DNA of 64,000 bases from Desulfobulbaceae bacterium (GCA_018335795.1 JAGXRP010000033.1:131973-195972), one strand, 5' to 3'; shown: positions 1 through 9,477, counted from the first letter of the stretch. Notes: generated by a model from the letters alone, not told the origin. Program-made: numbers and translations.

Positions 1-396
1 AATATTCATTTTCTTGCCACAAACTGCTAATGAATGTTTGTTTACCAATCTTGACCTAAGTTTAGTTAATGTTCCCTCACTGTCAATATTGTAAAATACA
101 AAAAGATATTCAGCTACAATCATATCCAAAATTGCATCACCAAGGAATTCTAATCTTTCATTAGAAACTGGCGACTTCAACTCATTTTGTGCTGGGTACG
201 AACGATGAGTTAACGCTTCTTCATATATGCCTATCCTGATGATTTCGAATCCGAGAATTTCAATAAAACTTTTTCGGATATCACCTATTAAAAACCCGAG
301 CTCAGGGAATTTATCCTTGAGTTCGGATTTAATAATATCGGAACTTCCCATATTAATGTTTTGCGAACTATTAATACCGGGGAAATCACTTTTCAT
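1..396 (-). CDS. rnc: Ribonuclease III, N-terminal part (cut by window edge)
   Basis: Double-strand-specific endoribonuclease that processes rRNA precursors and structured mRNAs in the cytoplasm. I translated the minus strand from the ATG at 396 and found 132 codons still open at base 1. The family signature is clear: an ALTHRSY segment, then NERLEFLGDAILD with the metal-binding acidic residues, then a KLRSRLVNKHSLA helix. The C-terminal half, including the double-stranded RNA-binding domain, lies outside the window. An in-frame GTG at 405 overlaps the fabF stop, so the start could be slightly earlier. It is the last visible gene of the fatty-acid operon; fabF-rnc order is common in bacteria. 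Confidence 0.93.
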   Translation of the reverse strand, partial: MKSDFPGINSSQNINMGSSDIIKSELKDKFPELGFLIGDIRKSFIEILGFEIIRIGIYEEALTHRSYPAQNELKSPVSNERLEFLGDAILDMIVAEYLFVFYNIDSEGTLTKLRSRLVNKHSLAVCGKKMNI

Positions 397-406
397 TTCA
401 TTCACA

Positions 407-1666
407 TTATTGTTCGTATGCTTTGAAACATAACGAAGCATTGTGTCCGCCAAAACCGAATGTATTGCTAATCGCAGCTTTGATTTCACGTTCGACAAAT
501 TTGTTCGGAGCGTAATTCAAATCGCAATCAGGGTCCGGTGTATTATAATTGATTGTTGGTGGAATCTTGGAATTCTTGATAGCCATCACAGTAGCTATGG
601 CTTCGATAGCACCTGCAGCACCCAACAAATGTCCTGTCATGGACTTTGTGGAGCTAACAACCAATTTATAAGCATGGTCACCAAATACCGTTTTGATTGC
701 CGCTGTTTCATTTCTGTCGTTAAACGGAGTTGAAGTACCGTGAGCGTTGATATAATCAATGTCTTGCGGTAACAAACCTGCATCTTGGATACATAATGAC
801 ATAGAACGAACTGCACCTTCGCCCCCGGGAGCCGGTTGAGTAATATGAAATGCATCATCAGTCAGACCGATTCCTGCTATTTCACAATATATTTCGGCGC
901 CACGGTTTAACGCGTGTTCTAATGTTTCGAGAATTAAAACCCCGGCACCTTCGCCAATCACAAAACCATCACGGTCTTTGTCGAAAGGTCTGCTTGCTGT
1001 TGTAGGGTCGTCATTTCGAGTTGAAAGGGCTTTCATGGCATTAAATCCACCAACGCCCATCGGACAAACAACAGCTTCGCTACCACCTACTACCATCATA
1101 TCTGCATCGCCTCGTTGAATGATCATCAAAGCATCAGCAATTGAGTGTGATGATGTTGCACATGCTGAAACGGTTGCATAATTCGGACCTTTCAAACCCC
1201 ACCTGATTGCTACGTGTCCAGCAGCAATATCCGATATTAACATCGGAACAAAAAAAGGAGAGATTCTATCAGGCTTGCCGTCTCTGTCATATAGATTTTG
1301 TTGTTGTTGGTGGTATGTCCACATACCACCTATTCCCGAACCAATTATAACACCGATTCGGTTTCTGTCAAGATTATCGAAATTGATTTTTGCATCTTCA
1401 ACTGCCATAGAAGCTGATGAAAGGGCATATTGCGTGAATAAGTCCATTCTTTGAGTTTCTTTGGCATTAATATGCAAAGTGGGTTCGTAATCTTTCACTT
1501 CGCATGCAAATTGCGTCTTATATTCTGTAGCATCGAACTTTGTAATAGGTGCTGAACCACTCTTTCCTGACAATAAGCCATTCCAGTAATCTTGGAGTGT
1601 ATTGCCAACAGGTGACACTGCGCCCATTCCGGTAACTACTACCTTTGGAAAATTATATTTTGGCAT
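407..1666 (-). CDS. fabF: Beta-ketoacyl-ACP synthase II
   Basis: Condensing enzyme of type II fatty-acid elongation: it transfers an acyl chain to its cysteine and condenses it with malonyl-ACP. The 419-residue length is normal for FabF. The catalytic triad is visible: Cys169 in VSACATSS, His309 in NAHGTST and His346 in GHLLGAAGA. It follows acpP at a short distance, and its stop overlaps a possible GTG start of rnc, which fits one operon with coupled translation. Nothing unusual is seen in the active site. Confidence 0.97.
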   Translation of the reverse strand: MPKYNFPKVVVTGMGAVSPVGNTLQDYWNGLLSGKSGSAPITKFDATEYKTQFACEVKDYEPTLHINAKETQRMDLFTQYALSSASMAVEDAKINFDNLDRNRIGVIIGSGIGGMWTYHQQQQNLYDRDGKPDRISPFFVPMLISDIAAGHVAIRWGLKGPNYATVSACATSSHSIADALMIIQRGDADMMVVGGSEAVVCPMGVGGFNAMKALSTRNDDPTTASRPFDKDRDGFVIGEGAGVLILETLEHALNRGAEIYCEIAGIGLTDDAFHITQPAPGGEGAVRSMSLCIQDAGLLPQDIDYINAHGTSTPFNDRNETAAIKTVFGDHAYKLVVSSTKSMTGHLLGAAGAIEAIATVMAIKNSKIPPTINYNTPDPDCDLNYAPNKFVEREIKAAISNTFGFGGHNASLCFKAYEQ

Positions 1667-1688
1667 AAGCTACTCGCTTAATTTGCAA

Positions 1689-1925
1689 TTAATTGTGTTC
1701 GTTTAGATAGTTGATTACGTTGCCGACAGTTTGTATTCTTTCGGCGTCACTATCTTCGATTGTTATATCAAACTCTTTTTCAAATTCCATGATTAACTCT
1801 ACAGTATCTAACGAATCAGCCCCAAGGTCTTTTGTGAACGAAGCGTCTTCTGTAACTTGTGAGCGTTCCACTCCAAGTTTTTTCACAATGATATCAATTA
1901 CTTTTGATTTTAAATCCTCTGACAT
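1689..1925 (-). CDS. acpP: Acyl carrier protein
   Basis: Small acidic carrier that holds growing acyl chains on a phosphopantetheine arm. I place the start at the ATG at 1925, giving 78 residues beginning MSEDLKSK. The open frame extends to a TTG at 1937, but those extra codons (TTG AGG TTC AAA) are the ribosome-binding site itself. Ser38 in [10 protein letters not shown] is the attachment site for the prosthetic group. Net acidic composition and length match the family. It lies between fabG and fabF, its usual place in this operon. Confidence 0.97.
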   Translation of the reverse strand: MSEDLKSKVIDIIVKKLGVERSQVTEDASFTKDLGADSLDTVELIMEFEKEFDITIEDSDAERIQTVGNVINYLNEHN

Positions 1926-1968
1926 TTTGAACCTCAAAATATGTTATTAAAAATTATCTAAAAATGTT

Positions 1969-2706
1969 TTAAATTGCTAATCCACCATCAACATGCAATA
2001 CTTGCCCTGTGATGTATTTCGAATCGTCATGAGCAAAAAATACTACAACATCTGCTATTTCCGAAGGGTTTGCAACTCTTCTCAATGGGATATTTTCAAC
2101 TAATTTTGCTTTTTGCTCATCGTTTAGTGCATCGGTCATATTGGTTTCAACATATCCCGGAGCTATCAAATTCACTAAAATATTCCGTGATGCCAATTCC
2201 TTTGCCATAGACTTTGTCAGACCCACCAATCCGGCTTTTGATGCAGAATAATTGATTTGACCGGGATTACCGATTGTACCGACAATTGAACCGATATTGA
2301 TTATTCTGCCATATCGTTGCCCCATCATAGTTCTGATTACAGCTTTAGAGCAATTAAATGCTCCCTTGAGATTTATATCCATAACAAAATCCCAATCTTC
2401 GGGGGACATTCGCATCAATAAGTTGTCTTTTGTCACACCTGCATTATTGACAAGAACGTCAATTTTGCCTTCAGATTTGACAATTTTATTAACTGATTCG
2501 GCAACTGAATCAAAATCTGAGACATCAACAGCAAAAAATTCTATATTAGATAATAAGTCCGTTTTCCCGTCAACAAATTCGTTTAAGTCATTAGGTATAG
2601 TACGTGCAAAAACTTTTACCTTTGCTCCAAGCTCAGCAAATTCATGTGAAATTGCCTTACCGATGCCTTTATTGCCGCCTGTTACTATTATTATTTTATC
2701 TTTCAT
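1969..2706 (-). CDS. fabG: 3-oxoacyl-ACP reductase
   Basis: NADPH-dependent reductase that converts 3-ketoacyl-ACP to 3-hydroxyacyl-ACP in fatty-acid elongation. It is a 245-residue short-chain dehydrogenase with the nucleotide-binding motif GGNKGIGKA near the N-terminus, the NNAG motif at 87-90 and the catalytic set Asn112, Ser140, Tyr153 and Lys157 (YSASK). The C-terminal GQVLHVDGG is typical of FabG. Its position between fabD and acpP supports FabG over a general SDR. Confidence 0.96.
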   Translation of the reverse strand: MKDKIIIVTGGNKGIGKAISHEFAELGAKVKVFARTIPNDLNEFVDGKTDLLSNIEFFAVDVSDFDSVAESVNKIVKSEGKIDVLVNNAGVTKDNLLMRMSPEDWDFVMDINLKGAFNCSKAVIRTMMGQRYGRIINIGSIVGTIGNPGQINYSASKAGLVGLTKSMAKELASRNILVNLIAPGYVETNMTDALNDEQKAKLVENIPLRRVANPSEIADVVVFFAHDDSKYITGQVLHVDGGLAI

Positions 2707-2754
2707 GAAATTTGTAAAATTTTAAAATATAAAATTAAGGAAAATCTTTGTCAT

Positions 2755-3678
2755 TTATAAATATTTTTGCAAATCTTGAAAATTATCTATACCTTCGATT
2801 GCAAATTCTGATACTGTTCGTTTCGCTAAACCTTGCAAAACATTGCCCGGACCAATTTCAATGACAGCTTCAAAACCATGCTTATGCATATTCTCCATAG
2901 TTTTAGTCCATAATACAGGAGAAACTAACTGATTGATAAGTAGTTGCTTAATTTCAGTGGCACCTGTAACAGGTTCTGCCGTAACATTTGCATAAACCGG
3001 TACTTTTGAATCATTAAACTCAGTTGAATTTATTTCTGCTTCGAGCTCTAAACGAGCAGGTTCCATTAGTGGTGAGTGAAAAGCACCGCTTACCACAAGT
3101 TCTTTTACCATTCTTGCACCTGCGGATTTGAATGCTTCGACATTTTGACGTAAGTATTCTGCGGAACCCGATACTACAATCTGACCCGGAGAGTTAAAGT
3201 TTGCAGGAACAACGACATTGCCGTTGCCATTTTCTGTTAAATCTCGGCAAACATCAATCAGCTTTTCGTCATCAAGGTTTATTACGGCAAACATAGTTCC
3301 CGGTAGATGAGTACCTGCTTCGAACATTAGTCTTCCTCTTTTAGCTACAAGCCTAATGGCATCATCGAAGCTCAATACTCCAGCAGCATACAAAGCGGCA
3401 TATTCGCCAACTGAATGTCCTGCGACGCCCAAGAAATCAAGTTTATCAGCTATTAAACTAAATACTACAGCCGAATGTAAAAAGATTGCAGGCTGAGTAT
3501 AGCGAGTTTCTTTCAAAGTTTCTACCGGGCCGTCGAAACAAATACCCGATAGATTAAAACCTACGACTTCATTGGCATGTTCGATTAAATCCTTAGCAAA
3601 AGATGAATTTTCATAAACATCTTTCAACATACCAATATATTGTGAGCCTTGTCCTGAAAATAATAATGCTGGTTTCAT
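2755..3678 (-). CDS. fabD: Malonyl-CoA:ACP transacylase
   Basis: Transfers the malonyl group from CoA to ACP and so feeds chain elongation. I chose the ATG at 3678 (protein begins MKPALLFSGQGSQ) because it has an AGGA upstream and because the longer frame to 3711 would add eleven residues that overlap the end of fabH and match nothing in the family. Catalytic Ser89 sits in GHSVGEYAAL, with Arg116 and His201 (GAFHSPLM) as the other key residues. The length of 307 residues is typical. Confidence 0.96.
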   Translation of the reverse strand: MKPALLFSGQGSQYIGMLKDVYENSSFAKDLIEHANEVVGFNLSGICFDGPVETLKETRYTQPAIFLHSAVVFSLIADKLDFLGVAGHSVGEYAALYAAGVLSFDDAIRLVAKRGRLMFEAGTHLPGTMFAVINLDDEKLIDVCRDLTENGNGNVVVPANFNSPGQIVVSGSAEYLRQNVEAFKSAGARMVKELVVSGAFHSPLMEPARLELEAEINSTEFNDSKVPVYANVTAEPVTGATEIKQLLINQLVSPVLWTKTMENMHKHGFEAVIEIGPGNVLQGLAKRTVSEFAIEGIDNFQDLQKYL

Positions 3679-3692
3679 TTCCACAATCCTGC

Positions 3693-4682
3693 TTAGTCGT
3701 TCATATTCCATTTAACGTAAACGGCACCCCACGTAAAACCTGCTCCAAAGCTTGATAAAATTATATTATCACCTTTGTTGATTCTTCCGTTTTGATACCA
3801 CTCTGAAAGGCAAATAGGGATAGTAGCTGCAGTTGTGTTTCCATATTTTTCGATATTAATCATGACTTTTTCGGGATTAAGTTCCATTCTATTTGCAGTT
3901 GCAGCAATAATACGCAAATTTGCTTGATGAGGAACTAACCAAGAAATATCATCACTTGTGAGATTATTTTTTTTCATAATATCCACTGAAACATCTGCCA
4001 TTCCTTTTACTGCATGTTTGAATACAGCTTGACCATCTTGATAAATATAATGTTCTTGCGCTGCAACTGTTTCAGCCGAAGAAGGTTTTGCACTTCCACC
4101 GGCTTTTTGGTGCAGATATTGCCCGCCTAAGCCGTCTATATGTAAGATTTGGTCGAGGATACCCAGATTATCTTCATTAGATTTCTCGATTAAACAAACG
4201 CCTGCACCATCACCGAATAGGACTGCCTGAGCGCGGTCGTTAAAATTGACAATCGAACTCATTTTATCCGCTCCACACAAGAGTACTTTTTTTGCCATGC
4301 CAGATTCGACTAAACTTTTTGCTGTAGATATAGCAAATACAAACCCCGAGCATGCTGCTGAAATATCGAATCCCCAACAATTTTTGATTCCCAGTTTGTG
4401 TTGAACTAATGCTGCCGTTGACGGGAAAAAATGGTCTGGAGTAACTGTTGCTACCAAAATACAATCTATTTCATCTTTGTCTATTCCACGTTTTTCTATA
4501 CATTCCAAAGCAGCCGGGATTATCAAATCCGAAGTTCCGCCGGATTGAGCAAATCTTCTTTCTGCAATACCGGTACGAGCCATAATCCAATCGTGAGTTG
4601 TTTCGAGATACTTTTCAAAATACTCGTTTGTGTAAATTTCAGGTGGTAAGTAATGTGCAATTGATGTAATTGTTGCTGACAT
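3693..4682 (-). CDS. fabH: Beta-ketoacyl-ACP synthase III
   Basis: Starts fatty-acid synthesis by condensing an acyl-CoA primer with malonyl-ACP. The 329-residue protein carries the FabH triad: Cys111 in SAACSGF, His252 in VPHQANLRI and Asn282 in YGNTTAA. The C-terminal GAGFTWGA is also typical. It lies directly after plsX, as in the plsX-fabH-fabD-fabG order of many bacteria. The primer (acetyl or branched) cannot be read from the sequence. Confidence 0.97.
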   Translation of the reverse strand: MSATITSIAHYLPPEIYTNEYFEKYLETTHDWIMARTGIAERRFAQSGGTSDLIIPAALECIEKRGIDKDEIDCILVATVTPDHFFPSTAALVQHKLGIKNCWGFDISAACSGFVFAISTAKSLVESGMAKKVLLCGADKMSSIVNFNDRAQAVLFGDGAGVCLIEKSNEDNLGILDQILHIDGLGGQYLHQKAGGSAKPSSAETVAAQEHYIYQDGQAVFKHAVKGMADVSVDIMKKNNLTSDDISWLVPHQANLRIIAATANRMELNPEKVMINIEKYGNTTAATIPICLSEWYQNGRINKGDNIILSSFGAGFTWGAVYVKWNMND

Positions 4683-4696
4683 TTGTATGACTTTAA

Positions 4697-5716
4697 TTAG
4701 TTTATTAAATCTTTAAGTGTAGATTCTATTGATTTGTTAACTTCTTTCTGAACCATTTCTTTGGCTCTGACTAACATATTCTTAACTGCTTCGGGTGAAG
4801 ATTTGCCATGACCTATTATTACAACACCATTAACACCAAGCAAAGGTACGCCACCATACTTTTGATAATCAAACTGTTGCAAAATATCTTTTAAAATCGG
4901 TACCATCAACCCTACTTTGATTTTTTTTATAATACTTTCTTCGGAATAGTTTTTAATTTTTGATTTTAAAATTCCTAAGAAACTTTCAGCAAACTTCAAT
5001 ACGATGTTTCCGATGAAGCCATCACAAACTACAACATCGGCATGAGCTGAAAAGATATCACGTCCTTCGATATTTCCTATGAAATTCAAAGGACTTGCTT
5101 TTAGTAATTTGTATGTCTCACGCACATCATTAGTGCCTTTGGATTCCTCTTCGCCAATATTCAACAAACCAATCTTGGGATTTTTAATCCCCAGGATTTG
5201 AGAACAATAGATGCTTCCCATAACGGCGAACTGAAATATATATGATGGTTTTGCATCCACATTAGCTCCGACATCCAACAATAGTACAGGATTATCAGCA
5301 ACAGAAGGAAAAAAAGTACCGATTGTTGGTCTGCTTACCCCTGCGATACGTCCTAATACTAAAGTAGAAGTAGAATGAACTGCACCCGTATTACCGGAAG
5401 ATACGAAAGCATCAGCTTTTGCATCTTTGACAATTTCTATCCCTTTATAAAGCGATGAATCCCTTTTACGTTTGATAATATCGGTAGGTTCGTCATCCAT
5501 TGTAACTTTATCCTTACAATCAACGATTTCGAAATCTACTGATAAGTTCAAATTCTTGATTCTATTCCTTAGTAACTGCTCATCACCTGTGAGAATTATT
5601 TGGACATCATGGTTTTGAGGGTTGTTCATAAACTCTACAGCACCTTGAAGTTCACTATCGGGAGCGAAATCGCCACCCATTGCATCTAATACAATTTTTA
5701 TTTTGTTAACAGGCAT
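4697..5716 (-). CDS. plsX: Phosphate acyltransferase PlsX
   Basis: Makes acyl phosphate from acyl-ACP and inorganic phosphate; PlsY then uses acyl phosphate to acylate glycerol 3-phosphate. The 339-residue protein begins with the family motif VLDAMGGDFAP at about residue 9 and contains SSGNTGA and DVGANVDAKP, both typical of PlsX. Its position between rpmF and fabH is the classical yceD-rpmF-plsX-fab arrangement. It acts at the cytoplasmic membrane surface and links this operon to phospholipid synthesis. Confidence 0.97.
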   Translation of the reverse strand: MPVNKIKIVLDAMGGDFAPDSELQGAVEFMNNPQNHDVQIILTGDEQLLRNRIKNLNLSVDFEIVDCKDKVTMDDEPTDIIKRKRDSSLYKGIEIVKDAKADAFVSSGNTGAVHSTSTLVLGRIAGVSRPTIGTFFPSVADNPVLLLDVGANVDAKPSYIFQFAVMGSIYCSQILGIKNPKIGLLNIGEEESKGTNDVRETYKLLKASPLNFIGNIEGRDIFSAHADVVVCDGFIGNIVLKFAESFLGILKSKIKNYSEESIIKKIKVGLMVPILKDILQQFDYQKYGGVPLLGVNGVVIIGHGKSSPEAVKNMLVRAKEMVQKEVNKSIESTLKDLIN

Positions 5717-5740
5717 ATGAAATTCTAAAGAATAAAATCA

Positions 5741-5917
5741 TTAAAGAGAAGCTAAAGCCTTTCTGCCATTGTAATAACCACATTCCGGGCAAGCGGCATG
5801 TGATAATTTTACTGCGGCACATTGGGGGCAAACTGCAGTTTGCATTGAGCTTGCCTTGTAATGCGTACGTCTTTTATCTCTTCTCGATTTCGAGTGTTTC
5901 CTTTTAGGATTTGGCAT
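5741..5917 (-). CDS. rpmF: 50S ribosomal protein L32
   Basis: A 58-residue protein of the large ribosomal subunit, read from the minus strand. It begins MPNPKRKHSKSRRDKRR, the conserved basic start of L32, and has two CxxC pairs (CPQC and CPEC) that form a zinc ribbon. A GGAG ribosome-binding site lies about eight bases before the ATG. The gene sits between the YceD-like gene and plsX, its usual place. Retention of all four cysteines marks it as the zinc-containing form of L32. Confidence 0.96.
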   Translation of the reverse strand: MPNPKRKHSKSRRDKRRTHYKASSMQTAVCPQCAAVKLSHAACPECGYYNGRKALASL

Positions 5918-5936
5918 TTTTTTACTCCAAAAAAAA

Positions 5937-6452
5937 TTAGTTTATTTTTAAGTTTTTTAACTCTGACCATCTATCATCAATATCAATATTTGCTTCTTCC
6001 TTAAGTTTATCGGCAACTTCGGGAAAAATCTCTTTAAGTTCCTTGTCTCTAAATTCAGGAGCTATCCTTTTTAGAGGCAATTCCAATGCTAAGCTCTCCA
6101 TAACGTAAGGCGAAACATCAATGTATTTGTAATCTTCGCGAATGATTACTTCGTTGTATTTAGGTTCTGTACCGCTCAATTCCAAAAAAGATTTGGTATC
6201 AGCAATAAAAGACATAAAAAGTTGTGCTACAATCGGCTCATCAAATTCGATTAATGAGCGGTCACAAATCAGTCTCGCAGTGCCTTTCAAGTCAGCTTTC
6301 AAATTATAACGATGACCCAATTTACGAACAATTCCTTCAAAATGTACATCACCAACAAACTCTTCAAACGGTGAATTCAACTTCGATACCGGTTCGACGA
6401 GTGTGAACTCATATTCGCCATCAGCCATTCCGGATATATCTAATTTTAACAT
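5937..6452 (-). CDS. YceD/DUF177 family protein
   Basis: A 171-residue cytoplasmic protein of the YceD (DUF177) family, which in other bacteria is needed for normal 23S rRNA accumulation. The core has a single cysteine in LICDRSLIEFDEP at about residues 80-92, where the family has its conserved C-x-R segment, and the C-terminal half is rich in acidic residues. Its place directly before rpmF is the strongest support. It is the first gene of the operon, with a well-matched promoter about 30 bases upstream. Confidence 0.85.
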   Translation of the reverse strand: MLKLDISGMADGEYEFTLVEPVSKLNSPFEEFVGDVHFEGIVRKLGHRYNLKADLKGTARLICDRSLIEFDEPIVAQLFMSFIADTKSFLELSGTEPKYNEVIIREDYKYIDVSPYVMESLALELPLKRIAPEFRDKELKEIFPEVADKLKEEANIDIDDRWSELKNLKIN

Positions 6453-6481
6453 TTTATTAATTTCGCATCAAAACAATCTTA

Positions 6482-6513
6482 CAAAAATAAGAACTATTCT
6501 GCCTTTTTCCAAA
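6482..6513 (-). promoter_or_regulatory. Promoter of the yceD-rpmF-plsX-fab operon
   Basis: Read on the minus strand this is TTTG, a 20-base spacer, then TATTTTTG, which matches the Bacteroidota consensus TTTG-N19-21-TAnnTTTG in both boxes. It lies just after the terminator of the upstream operon and about 30 bases before the first start codon, which fits a short leader. The start of transcription near 6475 is inferred. Confidence 0.75.
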
Positions 6514-6517
6514 ATGA

Positions 6518-6550
6518 AAAAGAGACTGTTCAAAAAAAACAGTCTCTTTT
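6518..6550 (-). terminator. Hairpin terminator after the TPR gene
   Basis: A perfect 13-base inverted repeat (6518-6530 with 6538-6550) around a 7-base A-rich loop. Its outer ends are A-run and T-run, so the 3' side carries U residues in both directions. It lies 17 bases after the stop of the TPR gene and before the promoter of the fab operon, so it separates the two operons. Confidence 0.85.
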
Positions 6551-6566
6551 ATAAGTCAAAAAGCTC

Positions 6567-8285
6567 TTAATTGTCGCAGGCGCCTGAATCTTGGAGCAAT
6601 TTCAAATTTTTTATTGCTGATTGATTTTTTGGGTCAAGTTTCAATACTTTACGATAATTTGTACAAGCAGATTTTCCATTTCCTTCATTATGATATGCAA
6701 TTGCAATATACAAATAAGGATATGGCTCATTTTCGTAAACGGATGCCCAACGCTCACCTACTTTGATAACCTCTTTAAATTTCTTTTGCTCCATGTACAT
6801 ACCGGCTAATTTGTTGAATCCTTGCACCAACGCAAAGTTATTTTTAGCTGTATCTTGGCGTCCTAATTCAATCAATTTTTCAAATTCTAAAGTTGCATTG
6901 TCAAAATCTTTATTCGATGCCAAAGCGTCTGCAAGACTTAAGCGTGCGAATAAGAAACTCGAATCAAGCTCAATTGACTTACGTAATGGCTCAATTGCAT
7001 CAGAAGGACGTTCGGAAAGTAAGTAACTTTGGCCGATTAGATAATACACAATGTTAACTTTATCGTCATTACAATCAGCAGTATTCAATCTTAATTTCAA
7101 AATGTCTATAGCTTCTTGATATTTCAAAATTCGTTGGTATATGTAGCCCATTTGGTCCATGATTTTGCAATTTTCAGTCGGATTAGCTTTTGCAGTTCTA
7201 TCCCAAATCGCAAGTGCGTTCACGGTGTCTTGAGTCAACAAATATGCTTGTCCCCATCTCTGAAAATCCAAAACTTCCAAAGTCGTGTCTTGGTCAATTT
7301 TGGCAAATGTAGCAATTGCTTTTGAATAGTCGGTTATATCAAAATAACCACGTGCCAGCAGAATTGAAGCCTTAAGTTTGACAGAATCAATCTCATTAAC
7401 AACGATTTCAAGGTGATACATAGCAGAATCATATCTCTGCACTTTTTCAAACGATTGGGCAAGCATCCAGCGAGCTTCCGAACTTGATGGTCTTAACTGA
7501 ACATATTTGCTTAGTGCATTTGCTGCATTTGAATGTTGGTTTGCCATGAAAAATATGCGTCCTTGCTCATAAAATGCTCTTGCATTATTTGGGTCCTGCT
7601 GTGTTACTTTATTCCATTCTTCTAATGACCGAGTGAAAAGCACAGAAGACAATTCATCATCCATTTCGCGATTTGCAAGCCAAAAATAAGATGTCGCTAA
7701 TCTCTCTCTCGCAGGCATATTATTCGGTTCAATCGCAAGCGCTTCTTCATAATTAACACGCGCTAATTCATACACTTTTTGCTTGAAATACAAATCCCCT
7801 AAACCAATATAAGGTAGTGGGCTTTTTTTGTCCATTTCTCGTGCCCGAGTAATAATCAATTCAGCTTGAGATAATGAATCTGCTCGTAAATATATGTTTG
7901 CAAGTTCCAAAGTCAAAGACAAATCCTTTTCATCGCGTTTGATGGCATCATTAATGGTTTCTAATGCACTTTTTACATCACCGGCTAATGATTGAGCTTT
8001 TGCTAATTTGAGCCTTGCTTCCGAGCTTTTGCGATTCTCTCTGCTTGCGCGGTCATACATTTTTATGGCATCAGCATATCTATTGTAATCCATATAAACA
8101 TCGCCTGACATCATCAGGACATCAAAATCATCTGGATTTTGATTCAAAACACTAGGTATATCTTTTAAAGCAGCTTCCATATTGCCTGTGTTGATGTGCA
8201 AACGTAATGATTCTTTGGAACTTTGAGCTATTAATGTACTAATACTTATGAATAAAAGTATCGCTATGATTTTAAAAAACTTCAT
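6567..8285 (-). CDS. Exported TPR-repeat protein of the TonB locus
   Basis: A 572-residue protein with an N-terminal signal peptide (hydrophobic residues about 4-20, cleavage near AQS) followed almost entirely by tetratricopeptide repeats, so probably a periplasmic or membrane-anchored scaffold. Repeated helices such as ARLKLAKAQSLAGD, AFYEQGRIFFMANQ and ARLSLADALASNKD show the pattern. No catalytic domain is visible. It is the last gene of the ExbB-ExbD-ExbD-TonB-PstS-like cluster and is followed by a terminator. The function is unknown; a structural or adaptor role in this cluster is an inference. Confidence 0.85.
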   Translation of the reverse strand: MKFFKIIAILLFISISTLIAQSSKESLRLHINTGNMEAALKDIPSVLNQNPDDFDVLMMSGDVYMDYNRYADAIKMYDRASRENRKSSEARLKLAKAQSLAGDVKSALETINDAIKRDEKDLSLTLELANIYLRADSLSQAELIITRAREMDKKSPLPYIGLGDLYFKQKVYELARVNYEEALAIEPNNMPARERLATSYFWLANREMDDELSSVLFTRSLEEWNKVTQQDPNNARAFYEQGRIFFMANQHSNAANALSKYVQLRPSSSEARWMLAQSFEKVQRYDSAMYHLEIVVNEIDSVKLKASILLARGYFDITDYSKAIATFAKIDQDTTLEVLDFQRWGQAYLLTQDTVNALAIWDRTAKANPTENCKIMDQMGYIYQRILKYQEAIDILKLRLNTADCNDDKVNIVYYLIGQSYLLSERPSDAIEPLRKSIELDSSFLFARLSLADALASNKDFDNATLEFEKLIELGRQDTAKNNFALVQGFNKLAGMYMEQKKFKEVIKVGERWASVYENEPYPYLYIAIAYHNEGNGKSACTNYRKVLKLDPKNQSAIKNLKLLQDSGACDN

Positions 8286-8314
8286 TATAATATGATTCCT
8301 TATTTATAAAATAA

Positions 8315-9226
8315 TCAATCTTGCTTAATTAACTTAAATTGTGCAAATCCGGGTACAATACCTAAATCTTTGAAATATGTCTGTACGATAGATTCTTTTG
8401 AAACATATGATGCGAACCAAAACGCTCTGCTCATTGTGCTTTCTTGTATTAAGACCCTATATCGAACAATGTAAGGATAGCGATTTTGGACAATGTATGA
8501 TTGATGTACAATTTGCGGTGGTTCGCGTTTACCTTCTTTATTTATATAAGATACTCTCAATACTTTCCAATTAGCTTTACGAATTACATGTGATAAATAT
8601 CCTATTCCAATTGCATTTTTGTTGTCGTAAACATATGTTTTGACGGAATCAACACCATTTAGTAAACTCACTTTTTTGGTAAGTTTATTACCGCCCAAAA
8701 CTAACTCTAAGAAATTAGCATATTCAGCAGAGCGGCGTGAATTACAAACAAATTCAGGTTCAAATGAAACTTGCGGATAAAATTCTTTGAAAGATTTTTG
8801 CGTAGTCAAAATTTCGACCAATTGCTCATGGTTGATTGTATCAAGCGGAAAGTCGCGACTAACATAAAACACTAAAGCATCTTCGGCGGCGATCATTTCT
8901 GTTCGTTGGACATCGAACTCAGTCATGAGCGAATCTTCATCCGGTAAGTAATTCCTTGATACTATGACCGCTTCTGCTTGACCGGACAGAATCATGTTCA
9001 TTACTTCACGTGCATCTACAACTTTATAATCAAAATTAATATTAGGGTAAGCACTTTGATACATTTTGAATGTGCTGTCCATAGCTTGATAAATTGCTTC
9101 ATCACAATAAATCGTTAGTTCGCCTGCATTAATAGAATCTGCTTCTGATTTCTCGAACTTATTATCGCAAGAAATCTGTAAAAAAAGCATTACGCTTATC
9201 GTCAACAAAATCAGTTTATTCATCAT
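8315..9226 (-). CDS. PstS-like substrate-binding lipoprotein
   Basis: An exported solute-binding protein of the PstS/periplasmic-binding-protein class. I chose the ATG at 9226: the five codons before it contain AGGAGG, a perfect ribosome-binding site, so the longer TTG frame is unlikely. The signal peptide ends in a lipobox LQISC with Cys20 as the lipid site. The mature part begins ELTIYCDEAIYQAM and includes an AEAVIVSR segment. No ABC permease or ATPase gene is nearby, unlike a normal pst operon. The start overlaps the stop of the small gene upstream, so translation is probably coupled. The ligand is unknown. Confidence 0.82.
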   Translation of the reverse strand: MMNKLILLTISVMLFLQISCDNKFEKSEADSINAGELTIYCDEAIYQAMDSTFKMYQSAYPNINFDYKVVDAREVMNMILSGQAEAVIVSRNYLPDEDSLMTEFDVQRTEMIAAEDALVFYVSRDFPLDTINHEQLVEILTTQKSFKEFYPQVSFEPEFVCNSRRSAEYANFLELVLGGNKLTKKVSLLNGVDSVKTYVYDNKNAIGIGYLSHVIRKANWKVLRVSYINKEGKREPPQIVHQSYIVQNRYPYIVRYRVLIQESTMSRAFWFASYVSKESIVQTYFKDLGIVPGFAQFKLIKQD

Positions 9227-9425
9227 CTGAATCCTCCTCAATTCTGTATCTTTTATTCTGACTATAAAACATTATCAATCTATATATGCCAAAGAATACA
9301 AACACACTACCAAAAACTACTCTTGTGTGAAAATCAAATTCAGGCAATAAAATACCGCTCAGGATCAGTATTCCAATTATAACTATTAGAGACCTGACAG
9401 TGTAATTTACAATTTGTAAAAGCAA
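9216..9425 (-). CDS. Small two-helix membrane protein
   Basis: A 69-residue protein with two predicted membrane segments (about residues 10-28 and 36-54) and a charged, acidic C-terminus ending RIEEDSDDE. I do not recognise a named family. It starts at a TTG with only a weak ribosome-binding site, which lowers confidence in the exact start. Its last codons hold the ribosome-binding site and start of the PstS-like gene, so the two are probably translated together. Its place inside the TonB operon suggests an accessory envelope role. Confidence 0.6.
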   Translation of the reverse strand: MLLQIVNYTVRSLIVIIGILILSGILLPEFDFHTRVVFGSVFVFFGIYRLIMFYSQNKRYRIEEDSDDE

Positions 9426-9477
9426 TTTTTCACTTCTATTAACTGAACAACCGAGCGGTAAACATATGTCAATAATA

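Noticed and set aside
2297-2725. A 142-residue open frame opposite fabG
   Set aside because: It lies antisense to a well-supported gene, has no recognisable motif, and reflects the codon pattern of fabG.
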